From assembly GCA_024229515.1 (NCBI GenBank), contig JAAESI010000120.1, positions 57,366 to 121,365 of the forward strand: DNA of 64,000 nucleotides, given 5' to 3'. The translations under genes and the position numbers were made by a program. Positions 33,343 through 41,496 of the stretch are shown in pieces; within the stretch, counting starts at the first letter, position 1, and each line of letters opens with the position of its first letter. The notes under the pieces were generated by a model. It was given only the letters and a program-made list of their open reading frames with translations, did no database searches and had not been told where the DNA came from. The DNA is from Pseudomonadota bacterium. Its GTDB lineage: Bacteria; Myxococcota_A; UBA796; UBA9615.

Positions 33343-34419
33343 GTGGCGAAACTCTATCGACCCGGAGGCCCCCCGCAGGGCGACCCCGTGACCCCCACCG
33401 TCGACGGCGAGACCATCGTCGCCGACGACCTCGTCATCCCCTTCGAAGGGCTGGATGCCCGCCTCGGCGGCTACGAAGACTCCTTCATCATCCTGTCGCA
33501 CCCGACCCTGGAGAAAGTCGAGTTGTGGGTGAAGTCGGACTTCGTCGACGCGCTCCCCGAGTCCCTGCGCGAAGGCCTCGTCGCCGTCCGCACGACCCAA
33601 AAGAAGAAGACCGCCAGCCGCGCACGGTGGCGCTGGGGCGCGCTCGTCGCCTTCCTTGCGGTGACGGTCTGGCTCTTCACCGGGGGCCTCGCCAACATGG
33701 CCCTCAAGGCCATCCCGTATTCGCTCGAGGAGGAACTGGGGGACCAGGCCGCGGAGCAGTTCACGTCGCAGGCGCCGGAGTGCCAGAACGAGGTGCTCAC
33801 CGGCGCCGTCACCGAGATCATGGACCGCCTCGTCAAGCGCATGGACGAGGTCAACTACGAGTACCGCGTACGCGTGCTCATGAGCGATGAGATCAACGCC
33901 TTCGCCCTCCCCGGGGGCGAGATGTTCTTCTACTCCGGGCTGCTCCAGGAGGCCGACTCCGAGCACGAGGTGGCGGCGGTCATGGGCCACGAGATCAACC
34001 ACGTCGTCCAGCGCCACGGCCTGCGCGGCATGGTCCAGAAGGCCGGGGTCTCGGCGCTGTTCGCCCTCATCCTCGGCGACGCCTCGCAGGGACTGCAGGT
34101 GCTCGGCGCCTACGCCGCCCAGGCCGGCGGACTCAAGCACGGCCGTGATCAGGAGCGGGAAGCCGACACCCTCGGCGTCGCTCTCATGGCCCGCGCGGAG
34201 TTCGATCCCCAGGGCGCCGTCGCCTTCTTCGGCAAGCTCGCCGAAGCCACCGGAGACGACGGCGGCACCATGGGACGCCTCGCCGCCATGGCCTCGACCC
34301 ACCCCGCGAGCACGGAGCGCCAGGAGCGGCTCGGCGAGCTGGCCGGCACCCTCGCCCCCGCGGCCCCCCGCGGGCTCGACACCGAGTGGCTCAAGATCCG
34401 GAGCCTGTGCAGCCCCTGA
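33343..34419 (+). CDS. M48 family membrane metalloprotease
   Basis: This 358-residue zinc protease has one membrane helix (WGALVAFLAVTVWLFTGGLA) at about 100-120. The catalytic domain follows outside the membrane: VLMSDEINAFALPGGEMFFY, then VMGHEINHVVQRHG with the HExxH zinc motif at about 217-221, and READTLGV with the third ligand Glu. This is the BepA/Oma1/LoiP-like arrangement, involved in envelope protein quality control. The N-terminal 90 residues are cytoplasmic, beta-rich and unassigned. It starts with GTG and is followed after 22 bp by rsgA. Confidence 0.88.
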   Translation: MAKLYRPGGPPQGDPVTPTVDGETIVADDLVIPFEGLDARLGGYEDSFIILSHPTLEKVELWVKSDFVDALPESLREGLVAVRTTQKKKTASRARWRWGALVAFLAVTVWLFTGGLANMALKAIPYSLEEELGDQAAEQFTSQAPECQNEVLTGAVTEIMDRLVKRMDEVNYEYRVRVLMSDEINAFALPGGEMFFYSGLLQEADSEHEVAAVMGHEINHVVQRHGLRGMVQKAGVSALFALILGDASQGLQVLGAYAAQAGGLKHGRDQEREADTLGVALMARAEFDPQGAVAFFGKLAEATGDDGGTMGRLAAMASTHPASTERQERLGELAGTLAPAAPRGLDTEWLKIRSLCSP

Positions 34420-34429
34420 CTGGGGGCTG

Positions 34430-34435
34430 TACCTT
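34430..34435 (+). promoter_or_regulatory. Possible -10 element of rsgA
   Basis: TACCTT lies 6 bp before the GTG at 34442, with no Shine-Dalgarno. It is one of the recurring boxes. Confidence 0.3.
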
Positions 34436-34441
34436 CCCGCT

Positions 34442-35515
34442 GTGTCCCGCCCCAAGAAAGGCCCCGATCGCAAACGCCACGCCGGCCGCGGCGGACGGCC
34501 CGGCGATCGCGGCAAAAAGGCCGCCCGCGAGGCGAAGCGGCGTGATCAGAAGGCCCGCGAGGACCGCGACCGCGCCAAGCTCCTGAGCCGCTACGAAGGC
34601 ATCGAGCCCGACGGCCGGGTGCTCTGCCAGTACGGCACCCACGCCGAATGCGCGCTGTCGGACGGCACCGTGCGCCTCTGCATGCTCACCCCCAAGGTCC
34701 ACAAGCTCTTCGGCGTCTGCGTCGGCGATCGCGTGTGGACCGAGCGGGGAGCGACCGACCAGGAGCGCGTCATCACGGCCCGGGCGGCCCGCCGCACCGA
34801 GATCCGACGCAAGCGCGGCGAAGAGGACCTCGTCGGCCACGTGATCGCCGCCAACGTCGACCGCATGGCCATCACCGCCGCCCTCCAGGCGCCGCCCCTG
34901 CGCACGGGCGCGCTGGACCGCTACCTCGTGCTCGCGTCGGTGCTGGGCGTCGACCCGATGATCATCGTCACCAAGATCGACCACGCCGGTGAGGATGCTC
35001 CCGAATGGGCCGCTTTGGAGCCGTACCGCGCCCTCGGTATCCCCGTGGTGGCGACGTCGGCGGAGTCGGGCGCCGGGCTCGACGAGTTGCGGACCGAACT
35101 GCGCGACCGGGTCACCGTCTTCGCCGGCCACAGCGGCGTGGGCAAGTCCTCGCTGTGCCTCGCGATGGGGCTCGAAGGCTCCCCCGAAGCGGGGGACATG
35201 AGCACCGCCCGAGGACGCGTGCGGGGACGGCACACCACGTCGATCGCCCGCCTTCTGGAGCTCCCCGACGAGGACGGCTGGGTGGTCGATACGCCCGGCG
35301 TGCGCGCCATCGGCCTCGTCGACCTGCAGCCCGAAGACGCCCGCGTGCACTTCCCCGAGTTCGCCGAGTTCGCCGCCGAGTGCGAGTACGCCTCCTGCCT
35401 GCACCGCTCCGAGGACGGGTGTGCGGTGCGCGAGGCCTACAACGACGAAGCCCTCGCAGCATCACGCTACGAGGGCTACGTCCGACTCATGGAGTCACTT
35501 CTCGCGGACGCCTAG
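34442..35515 (+). CDS. rsgA: Ribosome small subunit-dependent GTPase RsgA
   Basis: This is a circularly permuted GTPase that matures the 30S subunit. After a very basic N-terminal tail (about 45 residues, KRRDQKAREDRDR) there is an OB fold. The GTPase motifs appear in permuted order: IVTKID (G4) near 176, TSAES (G5), FAGHSGVGKSSL (G1) near 230, GRHTT (G2) and VVDTPGVR (G3). The C-terminal zinc knuckle is CEYASCLHRSEDGC. The GTG at 34442 follows a -10-like TACCTT box by 6 bp. Its last 4 bp overlap the stop of the convergent Pro/Glu/Thr-repeat gene. Confidence 0.93.
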   Translation: MSRPKKGPDRKRHAGRGGRPGDRGKKAAREAKRRDQKAREDRDRAKLLSRYEGIEPDGRVLCQYGTHAECALSDGTVRLCMLTPKVHKLFGVCVGDRVWTERGATDQERVITARAARRTEIRRKRGEEDLVGHVIAANVDRMAITAALQAPPLRTGALDRYLVLASVLGVDPMIIVTKIDHAGEDAPEWAALEPYRALGIPVVATSAESGAGLDELRTELRDRVTVFAGHSGVGKSSLCLAMGLEGSPEAGDMSTARGRVRGRHTTSIARLLELPDEDGWVVDTPGVRAIGLVDLQPEDARVHFPEFAEFAAECEYASCLHRSEDGCAVREAYNDEALAASRYEGYVRLMESLLADA

Positions 35516-36759
35516 TCCTTCGGAGCGCGACGCGCCTCGAGGTCGCTGATCTCCCGGTTGGCCTTCTCGACCTCCGAGCTGTTGCCGATGCCCTGGGCGA
35601 AGTTGAGGACCTCACGCCACGCGCTGATCGCGCGGTTGAGCTTGCTCTCGTCGCCGAAGCCGGCGTTCTTCCTGGCGTCCGACTCGTAGCCGGCCGTCTG
35701 CGCACGCGCCTTGATCTTGTACGCGAGCAGGATGCGCTTGCTCTTGTTCGAGCCGCTCATGTCGCTCTGGTACGCGATCGTGGTGTCCGCGCGGCTGATG
35801 GCGTTGGCCAGCGCGCCGTTGCGGAGGGAGCACTTGGCGCCCTCCAGGTTCCACTCAGGCTTGTACTTGTAGCGCCCCTGGGCGAGCACGCCCTCGGACA
35901 CTTCGCAGTGGCCCTTGTAGTCCCGCTTGGCCTCGTAGTGGGCCGCCAGCAGCGCCATCGAACGCAGGTAGTTGCCGTCGTTGGTGGGGCACGCCTTGAG
36001 GTGCGCGATCTCCGCCGCCGACAGGTTGCCGCCACCGGCGCTGCCGGTCAGCGACGCGATGTACTCGCGGCTGTAGTCCATGTCCGCGGACGGCGTCGGC
36101 GTGGGCTCCGGGGTCGCCTCGGGGGTGGCCTCGGGGGTCGCTTCCGGGGTGGCCTCAGGGGTCGCTTCCGGCGTGGCATCGGGGGTCGGCTCGGGCGTGG
36201 CCTCGGGAGTCGGCTCCGGCGTCGACTCCTGGGTCGCCTCCGGGGTGGGCTCGGGCGTCGGTTCCGGGGTGGGCTCGGGCGTGCGGTCGTTGTAGCTGTT
36301 GTCTGGGGTCGGCTCGGGGGTCGGCTCCGGCGTGGAGGTGTTCCACGAGTTGTCCGGCGTGGCGTCGTTGGACGCGCTTCCGTCGTCGCGCGGGGTCGTC
36401 GGCTCCTTGACCTCACCCGGCGTCTTGACCTCGCCGCCAGCGGTGGCGTCGTCGTCGTCCAACGCGCCGAGCACGCTCAGATCGAGGTCGTTGCCCAACA
36501 TGTCGAGGGGATCCTCGACGGTGTTGTCCACCACCTCGGGCGTGGCCTCGGGGGTTGGCTTGTCGCCGTCCTTGTCCCCTCCGAGCAGCACCATGGCGAC
36601 GCCGATGGCGATGAGGGCTCCGAGTCCGAGGCAGCCGACGATGAGGAGCGGACCCTTCGATGGGCCTCCGCCGCCATCATCGTCGTCGTCGTACTCGTCA
36701 TCCTCGTACTCGTCGTCTTCGTATTCGTCTTCGTACTCGTCGTCGTCGTAGAACGCCAT
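35512..36759 (-). CDS. Membrane protein with acidic N-tail and Pro-Glu-Ala-Thr repeats
   Basis: This is a 415-residue protein of unknown function. It begins with an extremely acidic Tyr-rich cytoplasmic tail (YDDDEYEDEYEDDEYEDDEY), then Gly and Lys, and one membrane helix (LLIVGCLGLGALIAIGVAMVLL). The outer part is low complexity, with about 20 repeats of TPEPTPEA or TPEATPEA. It ends in a roughly 180-residue helical domain with four Cys and tetratricopeptide-like spacing (LAAHYEAKRDYKGHCEVSEG). ATG 36759 is preferred to TTG 36762; GGGAG lies 9 bp upstream. The repeat spacer probably extends the C-terminal domain through the periplasm. No homologous family is recognised. Confidence 0.82.
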   Translation of the reverse strand: MAFYDDDEYEDEYEDDEYEDDEYDDDDDGGGGPSKGPLLIVGCLGLGALIAIGVAMVLLGGDKDGDKPTPEATPEVVDNTVEDPLDMLGNDLDLSVLGALDDDDATAGGEVKTPGEVKEPTTPRDDGSASNDATPDNSWNTSTPEPTPEPTPDNSYNDRTPEPTPEPTPEPTPEATQESTPEPTPEATPEPTPDATPEATPEATPEATPEATPEATPEPTPTPSADMDYSREYIASLTGSAGGGNLSAAEIAHLKACPTNDGNYLRSMALLAAHYEAKRDYKGHCEVSEGVLAQGRYKYKPEWNLEGAKCSLRNGALANAISRADTTIAYQSDMSGSNKSKRILLAYKIKARAQTAGYESDARKNAGFGDESKLNRAISAWREVLNFAQGIGNSSEVEKANREISDLEARRAPKD

Positions 36760-36860
36760 CAATTGCAGCTCCCAGGCAGGCGCACGATTCTAGATGGAGC
36801 GCCATCGGCACGCCAACGGGCCCCCTTGTATTACTCACCTCGGTTGGAGAAGGTTCCCCC

Positions 36861-37502
36861 GTGACTGTGGTTTTCGAACGGTTGGACGAATTCGGCGGAG
36901 CGGTGCTCGTGAGGGCCACGTTCGGGCAGCCGGAGTCCGGTCTGCACCCGGCGGAGCTCGCCTGGGCCGAGTCGAAGCCGCCGCGGCGACGCACCGAGCT
37001 GGTCGCTGGACGAATCGCAATTCGACGCGCATTGACCGAGGCGGGATGGACCGGAGACGGCCCCGTGCTGCCCAATCCGCAGGGCCGACCGTCCATGCCG
37101 GACGGGTTCACCGGCTCGATCACGCACAAAGACGGCGTCGCCCTCGCCATCGCCTCGCCCCTGATGGGCGGGCGCACCCTCGGAGTCGACTCGGAGGTGC
37201 TCGGCGATCGCGATCGCAGCGCCATCGCCCCCAAGGTGCTCCGCCCCGACGAGCTCGCCCGCTGGCAGGCCGACGGTTCAAGCTGGCCGTCGCTGCTGGA
37301 GATCTTCTCGATGAAGGAGGCGGTCTACAAAGCGCTGACCCCGCACGTCCCCCGCTACATAGGGTTCGACGAGTGCGAGATCGCCCCTGACGGTGGGATC
37401 ACGATGTTCCTTGCCGGCGGGGAGGGCAGCTTCCAGCTCCGCGGAGTCTCCCGCTGGGAGGGTGAGCGCCTGATCTGCGTGGCCGAAGCTTCAGTGGGCT
37501 GA
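36861..37502 (+). CDS. 4'-phosphopantetheinyl transferase (EntD/Sfp-type)
   Basis: This 213-residue enzyme moves phosphopantetheine from CoA to a carrier-protein Ser. The EntD-like motifs are in order: RTELVAGRIAIRRALTEAG, GSITHKDGVALAIA, LGVDSEVLGDRD (Mg2+ Asp and Glu) and FSMKEAVYKALTP (Glu and Lys). The GTG start has GGAGAAGG 7 bp upstream. No NRPS, PKS or acyl-carrier gene is in the window, so the target carrier is unknown. It is a single gene between minus-strand neighbours. Confidence 0.88.
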   Translation: MTVVFERLDEFGGAVLVRATFGQPESGLHPAELAWAESKPPRRRTELVAGRIAIRRALTEAGWTGDGPVLPNPQGRPSMPDGFTGSITHKDGVALAIASPLMGGRTLGVDSEVLGDRDRSAIAPKVLRPDELARWQADGSSWPSLLEIFSMKEAVYKALTPHVPRYIGFDECEIAPDGGITMFLAGGEGSFQLRGVSRWEGERLICVAEASVG

Positions 37503-37507
37503 CGCGC

Positions 37508-38113
37508 TCAGAATCGACCGGCCACGGTCGCGTCGGACCAGGTCGGGCTCACGATGGGTAGCACCACTGGAGCCCCGGCGCGCACACGGAGCCGGTTCCA
37601 GTCCTCGTCTTCCTCCTCGTCGAGGTCCCAATAGCGTGGTCCCGACGGTTCCTCGTCCCGCCGCTCGCCGCCCCGCGCGACCTGCTTCCACGCCTCATGG
37701 TTCTTGCCCAACTGGACCCCTGCGAAGATGTAGCTCAGGGGCGGGAACTCCACCCAGAAGATGAACCCCACAGCGCCCGGGGCGGCGGTCAGTTCCAGGT
37801 ACGGATCGAGCCGCTTCAGCGCCTTTCGCGCCGCGAGCGCGGCGCCGTTGGCAAGCGGAGGGCCCACCGCCCACGACATGATGGCCGCGGGGACGAGGAG
37901 CTCGTAGGTCTGGGTGGCGAGGGCGACGGCCCCGAACGCGACGCCCGTCAGCCCGACCCCAAGACCGGCGTGCGAGGCGGCGGTTGCCGTCTGGTAGTCA
38001 TAGATGCCCCAGTCCCGATCGTCCCAGTCATCTTCTTGCGCGGCGGCGGGACTCGGGGAGGCCCAGACCACGAGCGCGGCAAACGAAACGAAGGCTACGA
38101 AGGATCGGCTCAT
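37508..38113 (-). CDS. Exported protein of unknown function
   Basis: This 201-residue protein has a clear signal peptide (VAFVSFAALVVWASPSPAAA, cleaved before QEDDWDD). The mature part starts acidic and aromatic (DDWDDRDWGIYDYQ). It has three hydrophobic stretches rich in Gly/Ala (GLGVGLTGVAFGAVALA, LLVPAAIMSWAVGPPLANGA, AAPGAVGFIFWVEFPPLSYI) that may be membrane hairpins or beta structure. It ends in an acidic linker and a basic tail. There is no recognised family. It lies downstream of another exported protein and the VKOR fusion on the same strand. Confidence 0.7.
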   Translation of the reverse strand: MSRSFVAFVSFAALVVWASPSPAAAQEDDWDDRDWGIYDYQTATAASHAGLGVGLTGVAFGAVALATQTYELLVPAAIMSWAVGPPLANGAALAARKALKRLDPYLELTAAPGAVGFIFWVEFPPLSYIFAGVQLGKNHEAWKQVARGGERRDEEPSGPRYWDLDEEEDEDWNRLRVRAGAPVVLPIVSPTWSDATVAGRF

Positions 38114-38160
38114 GCAGACATGGAGGGCCTCGCCGACCAGGACTTACCGATTGAGCCGGC

Positions 38161-39051
38161 TCAGTAGCCCAGCGATTCCAGCGCGGCGGCGCGGTCGCGC
38201 AGCTTCGCCAACCTTCCCGCGAACATGCGGTAGCGGCGACGTTCCTTGATCTCGCGCGCCTTGCCGAGGGACTCCTCGGCGGCGTCGAACTGGCCGTCGA
38301 GCCCCAGCAGCACCGCGGCGTTGTAGTGGAGGAACTCCTCGCCGGGGGCCGCCGCGGACTCGGACACGAACCACTCGCGGGCGCCATCCCAGTCGTCTTC
38401 CTGCTTGGCCATCAGCACGCCCACCTTGGTGGTCTTGTTGCGCTCGATCTCGAAGCCCTCGACGATCCATCGCGGGGTCGAGGCGTTGGCCACGCGGGGG
38501 CCGAGTTGGCCGATCAGCTTGGTGAACATGTCGTCGGGCCGCTTGGCCGCTTCCTGCACCTTCTCCGGGCTGCTCCGCTGCGGTCCCTTGTGGCTCATCT
38601 CGAGCACGAAGATCTTCTTGCCCCGCAGCTCCCCGGTGTCCGCGTCCAGCGCGGTCAGGTTGAAGCGCAGCGTGACCGTGCGGGTGAGCACGTGGTCGGT
38701 CTCGGTGACCGTGACGGGCCCCTTCTGCCGCTCGACGGGGATGTCCTGGATGTCGTCGTGGGACTCCAGCTCACCCACCGAGCCGGTCAGCACGATGCCG
38801 CCGGCCTCCCCCGCGGGATCGTCGGTGTAGCGCACCGGTCCACGGGCTTCGTCCACCAGCGCCGCCTCGATCGCGGAGCGCACTTCGTCGCCCCGGTATC
38901 CGCCGATCTCACCGATCGCGACGGTCGTGCGGGGACCGAGGTCCAGGCTGGGCGGCTCCAGCAGGGTCTGGTTGAACGGGGCGGGCACGGCGAGCGCGGC
39001 CGCCGGCAGCAGCAGCGTGGTCAGGGTCAGGCACACAAGGAAACGGTTCAT
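38161..39051 (-). CDS. Exported protein with TPR-like C-terminus, unknown function
   Basis: This 296-residue protein has a signal peptide (FLVCLTLTTLLLPAAALA). The mature N-terminal domain resembles an outer-membrane-assembly or CsgG-like alpha/beta unit: TTVAIGEIGGYRGDEVRSAI, then GGIVLTGSVGELESHDD and a strand VTLRFNLTALDADTGEL. The last 90 residues form a TPR pair (FLHYNAAVLLGLDGQFDAAE). The mature chain has no Cys, so it is not an obvious disulfide substrate of its neighbour. A GGAGG sits 8 bp before ATG 39051. The function is unknown. Confidence 0.75.
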   Translation of the reverse strand: MNRFLVCLTLTTLLLPAAALAVPAPFNQTLLEPPSLDLGPRTTVAIGEIGGYRGDEVRSAIEAALVDEARGPVRYTDDPAGEAGGIVLTGSVGELESHDDIQDIPVERQKGPVTVTETDHVLTRTVTLRFNLTALDADTGELRGKKIFVLEMSHKGPQRSSPEKVQEAAKRPDDMFTKLIGQLGPRVANASTPRWIVEGFEIERNKTTKVGVLMAKQEDDWDGAREWFVSESAAAPGEEFLHYNAAVLLGLDGQFDAAEESLGKAREIKERRRYRMFAGRLAKLRDRAAALESLGY

Positions 39052-39099
39052 GGGGTCGTCCTCCGCATCAGGGACGGGGCAGCCTCACGCCCCATTCGA

Positions 39100-41457
39100 T
39101 TATTTCGCCAGCAGCTCGTCGACGTTCTCCAGGAACTTGGCGTGGGCCGCGTCGTCGTAGCCCGTCGTGCGCTGCCGGATGAAGCCCGTGCGCTCGACCC
39201 AGAAGGTCAGGGGGATGCCCCCGCCGCGGCTCTGGAAGCTGTTCATGATCGTCTTGCTGCTGTCGTCCACCACCGGGAACGGGAGCGGGTTCTCGCTCAA
39301 GTAGGCGTCCCGCTTGTCGGGGTTGGAGTCCACGTTCACGGCGATGACCTTCAGGCCGCGCCCCTTGTTCGCTTCGTAGGCCGCCGCCAGCGCCGGCAGC
39401 TCCTTCTTGCAGGGCTCACACCACGACGCCCAGAAGGTCATGATGAACGGGCTCCCCTGCAGGTCCGCGCTGCCCAGGGTGCCTCCGCCGATCACGTCGC
39501 CCGCGAACTCCTGGACCTGGTCGCCGACCTTGCCCCCCTGGAACTCCGTCGACGCCGCCGCTTCGTCCGGGTCTCCACCGCTGCAGCACCGGAACCCGAT
39601 GCTGTCGTCGCGGGTGTCCGGCGCCTCGCTGTCCTTGTAGTAGGCGCACCGGGCGGAGTCCCGGGACCGGAGGGAGCCGCCCTTGAGCACGGCCTTGTCG
39701 GGGGTCAGTCCGATCCACTCCTTGGTGACGCCCTCCAGGTCGTAGACGCCCTCCGGGCTCACGCACCGGGGGTGGTTTCCGGTGATCAGCTCGAGCGGGT
39801 CGTCCCGCTTCCGGTTGTCGGCGCACCACCCCTCGCGGTAGTGCTCGCCGTAGCTGTGCTGCCGTCCCTGGAGCACGTCGCGGGAGTAGACGCCGTCGCC
39901 GTCCTCGTCGATCTGGGTCGCGCCGGTGCAGGCGTACATCCACTCCTCCTCCGAGCAGAGCCGCTTGCCCGCCGCCTCGCAGGCGGTCTTGGCGTCGTAC
40001 CAGGTGACGGTGCGGGCGGGCGCGACGCCGGGCCTGCTGACCGCCTTGCCCATCTCGATGCTCGCCTCGAACGCGTCGATCGTGAACCGGCCTTCGGGCC
40101 CGTCCAGGGTGACGGTGTTGGCCGCCCCCCCGAGGTCCGCGATGATCTCCCCGTCCAGCTCGACGTCCATCAGGACCCGGCCCGCGGTGCCCTCGAGCTC
40201 GACCTGGATCGCCGCCCGGATCGACTCCACCGGCTGCGCGCCCACCATCTTGCGGCCGTTGATGAACAGCGCCGGGGTGCCGGAGACCCCCGCGGCGCCA
40301 CCGATGCGGGTGTCCGCGAGGATCTTCTCCTGCGTCGAGGGAGCGTTCACGCAGCTGAGCCAGCGGTCCATGTCGAGGCCGACCTCACGCGCGTACGACT
40401 TGAGGTGGCTCCCCCGCAGTCGGCCGTTGTTGCGGAACATCAGGTCGTGCATCTCCCAGAACTTGCCCTGCTCCTCGGCGCAGATCGATGTCGCCGCCGA
40501 CGTGCACGCGAACTTGTGCAGGCTCTTGCTCAGCTCGTTGGCGTTGCACTTGGTGTTCATCGGGAAGTGCATGAACCCGACGCGCACCTTGCTCGCGATC
40601 TCGGGGTCCTCCAGGAGCACCTCGATGTTCCCCGACAGCTTCTTGCAGTACGGGCACTGGAAGTCCTCGAAGAGGATGATCTCCACCGGCGCGTCCGCCT
40701 TGCCGCGGAACGGAACGCTGCTGTCGATCGTCAGATCCGCGCGCTCGTCCGACAGCACCAACCGGCGGGTCCCGGGCTTCGGAGCGCCGCGGGGCGCGGC
40801 CCGGGGCGTGGTCGCCTCGCGGGTCGTCGACGGGGTCGAGGCCGACGGCGTCGGGGCGGGAGTCTCCACCTCGACGATGACCTCCTTCTCGGGCGGCGGG
40901 TCCTGCACCGTGGCGACTTGCAGGAGCACCGTGCCTACGGCGACCACGGGGATGAGGGCCATCTCCGGTCCCGCCTGCTTCATCCGCGCAATCACCGCGC
41001 CCAGCTTCAAGAACGCCGTCCTGGGCCCCGACGGGTGCAGCAGGGCCGCGAGGAACAGCACCAGCAGGTTGGCGGCGTCCATCGTCAGGCAGAACTTGCA
41101 GATCGAATCGAGGAAGAACTGCATCTTGAAGAACAGCCATCCGCCGAACGCCAGCCCGCCGAGGCCGCACAGCGTGCCGATCTCCGCCAGCCGCGAGCGG
41201 TCGAACTTGTCCAGCAGCACGCCGATCCCGAGCGCCGCCAGCAGCAGGAACATCGGTACCGCAGGGATGCTGACGGGTACGCCGAAGATCTCAGCGTCGT
41301 CGCTCTGCAGCACCTTGAGGCATCCGCCTTCGGGGCCGCACGCGGCGCCGTCCACCTCGTGGATCGCGTCGTAGTGAACGCCGATCAGGTAGAAAGCCCA
41401 CCACGCCGCAAACAGCGACGCGGCGACGAACGCGATCAGGAGTGTCTTGTCCTTCAT
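39100..41457 (-). CDS. Four-domain thiol-redox fusion: VKOR, DsbA-like, SUMF1/FGE-like, TlpA-like
   Basis: This single 785-residue membrane protein joins four modules. Residues 1-145 are a vitamin-K-epoxide-reductase domain with the loop pair Cys40/Cys46 and the CKFC active site (120-123), in four or more helices. After one more helix (166-182) and a Pro/Thr linker, residues 240-430 form a DsbA-like thioredoxin fold with CPYC (268-271) and the cis-Pro loop SGTPALFING. Residues 455-625 match the SUMF1/formylglycine-generating fold (CEAAGKRLCSEEEWMYAC, LKGGSLRSRDSARC, IGFRCC), but the position of its catalytic Cys pair reads Ser/Arg. Residues 640-785 are TlpA-like with CEPC (680-683). VKOR would oxidise the periplasmic thioredoxin domains using quinone. 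Its specific client is unknown. Confidence 0.92.
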   Translation of the reverse strand: MKDKTLLIAFVAASLFAAWWAFYLIGVHYDAIHEVDGAACGPEGGCLKVLQSDDAEIFGVPVSIPAVPMFLLLAALGIGVLLDKFDRSRLAEIGTLCGLGGLAFGGWLFFKMQFFLDSICKFCLTMDAANLLVLFLAALLHPSGPRTAFLKLGAVIARMKQAGPEMALIPVVAVGTVLLQVATVQDPPPEKEVIVEVETPAPTPSASTPSTTREATTPRAAPRGAPKPGTRRLVLSDERADLTIDSSVPFRGKADAPVEIILFEDFQCPYCKKLSGNIEVLLEDPEIASKVRVGFMHFPMNTKCNANELSKSLHKFACTSAATSICAEEQGKFWEMHDLMFRNNGRLRGSHLKSYAREVGLDMDRWLSCVNAPSTQEKILADTRIGGAAGVSGTPALFINGRKMVGAQPVESIRAAIQVELEGTAGRVLMDVELDGEIIADLGGAANTVTLDGPEGRFTIDAFEASIEMGKAVSRPGVAPARTVTWYDAKTACEAAGKRLCSEEEWMYACTGATQIDEDGDGVYSRDVLQGRQHSYGEHYREGWCADNRKRDDPLELITGNHPRCVSPEGVYDLEGVTKEWIGLTPDKAVLKGGSLRSRDSARCAYYKDSEAPDTRDDSIGFRCCSGGDPDEAAASTEFQGGKVGDQVQEFAGDVIGGGTLGSADLQGSPFIMTFWASWCEPCKKELPALAAAYEANKGRGLKVIAVNVDSNPDKRDAYLSENPLPFPVVDDSSKTIMNSFQSRGGGIPLTFWVERTGFIRQRTTGYDDAAHAKFLENVDELLAK

Positions 41458-41496
41458 GGGCGGGAGAGTAATCCTGCGTCGCACCGGAGGAAACCG

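Noticed and set aside
36080..36340. Short tandem repeats that might be read as a CRISPR or satellite
   Set aside because: The periodic bases encode the TPEP/TPEA protein repeats of a minus-strand gene. There are no unique spacers or palindromic repeat ends.
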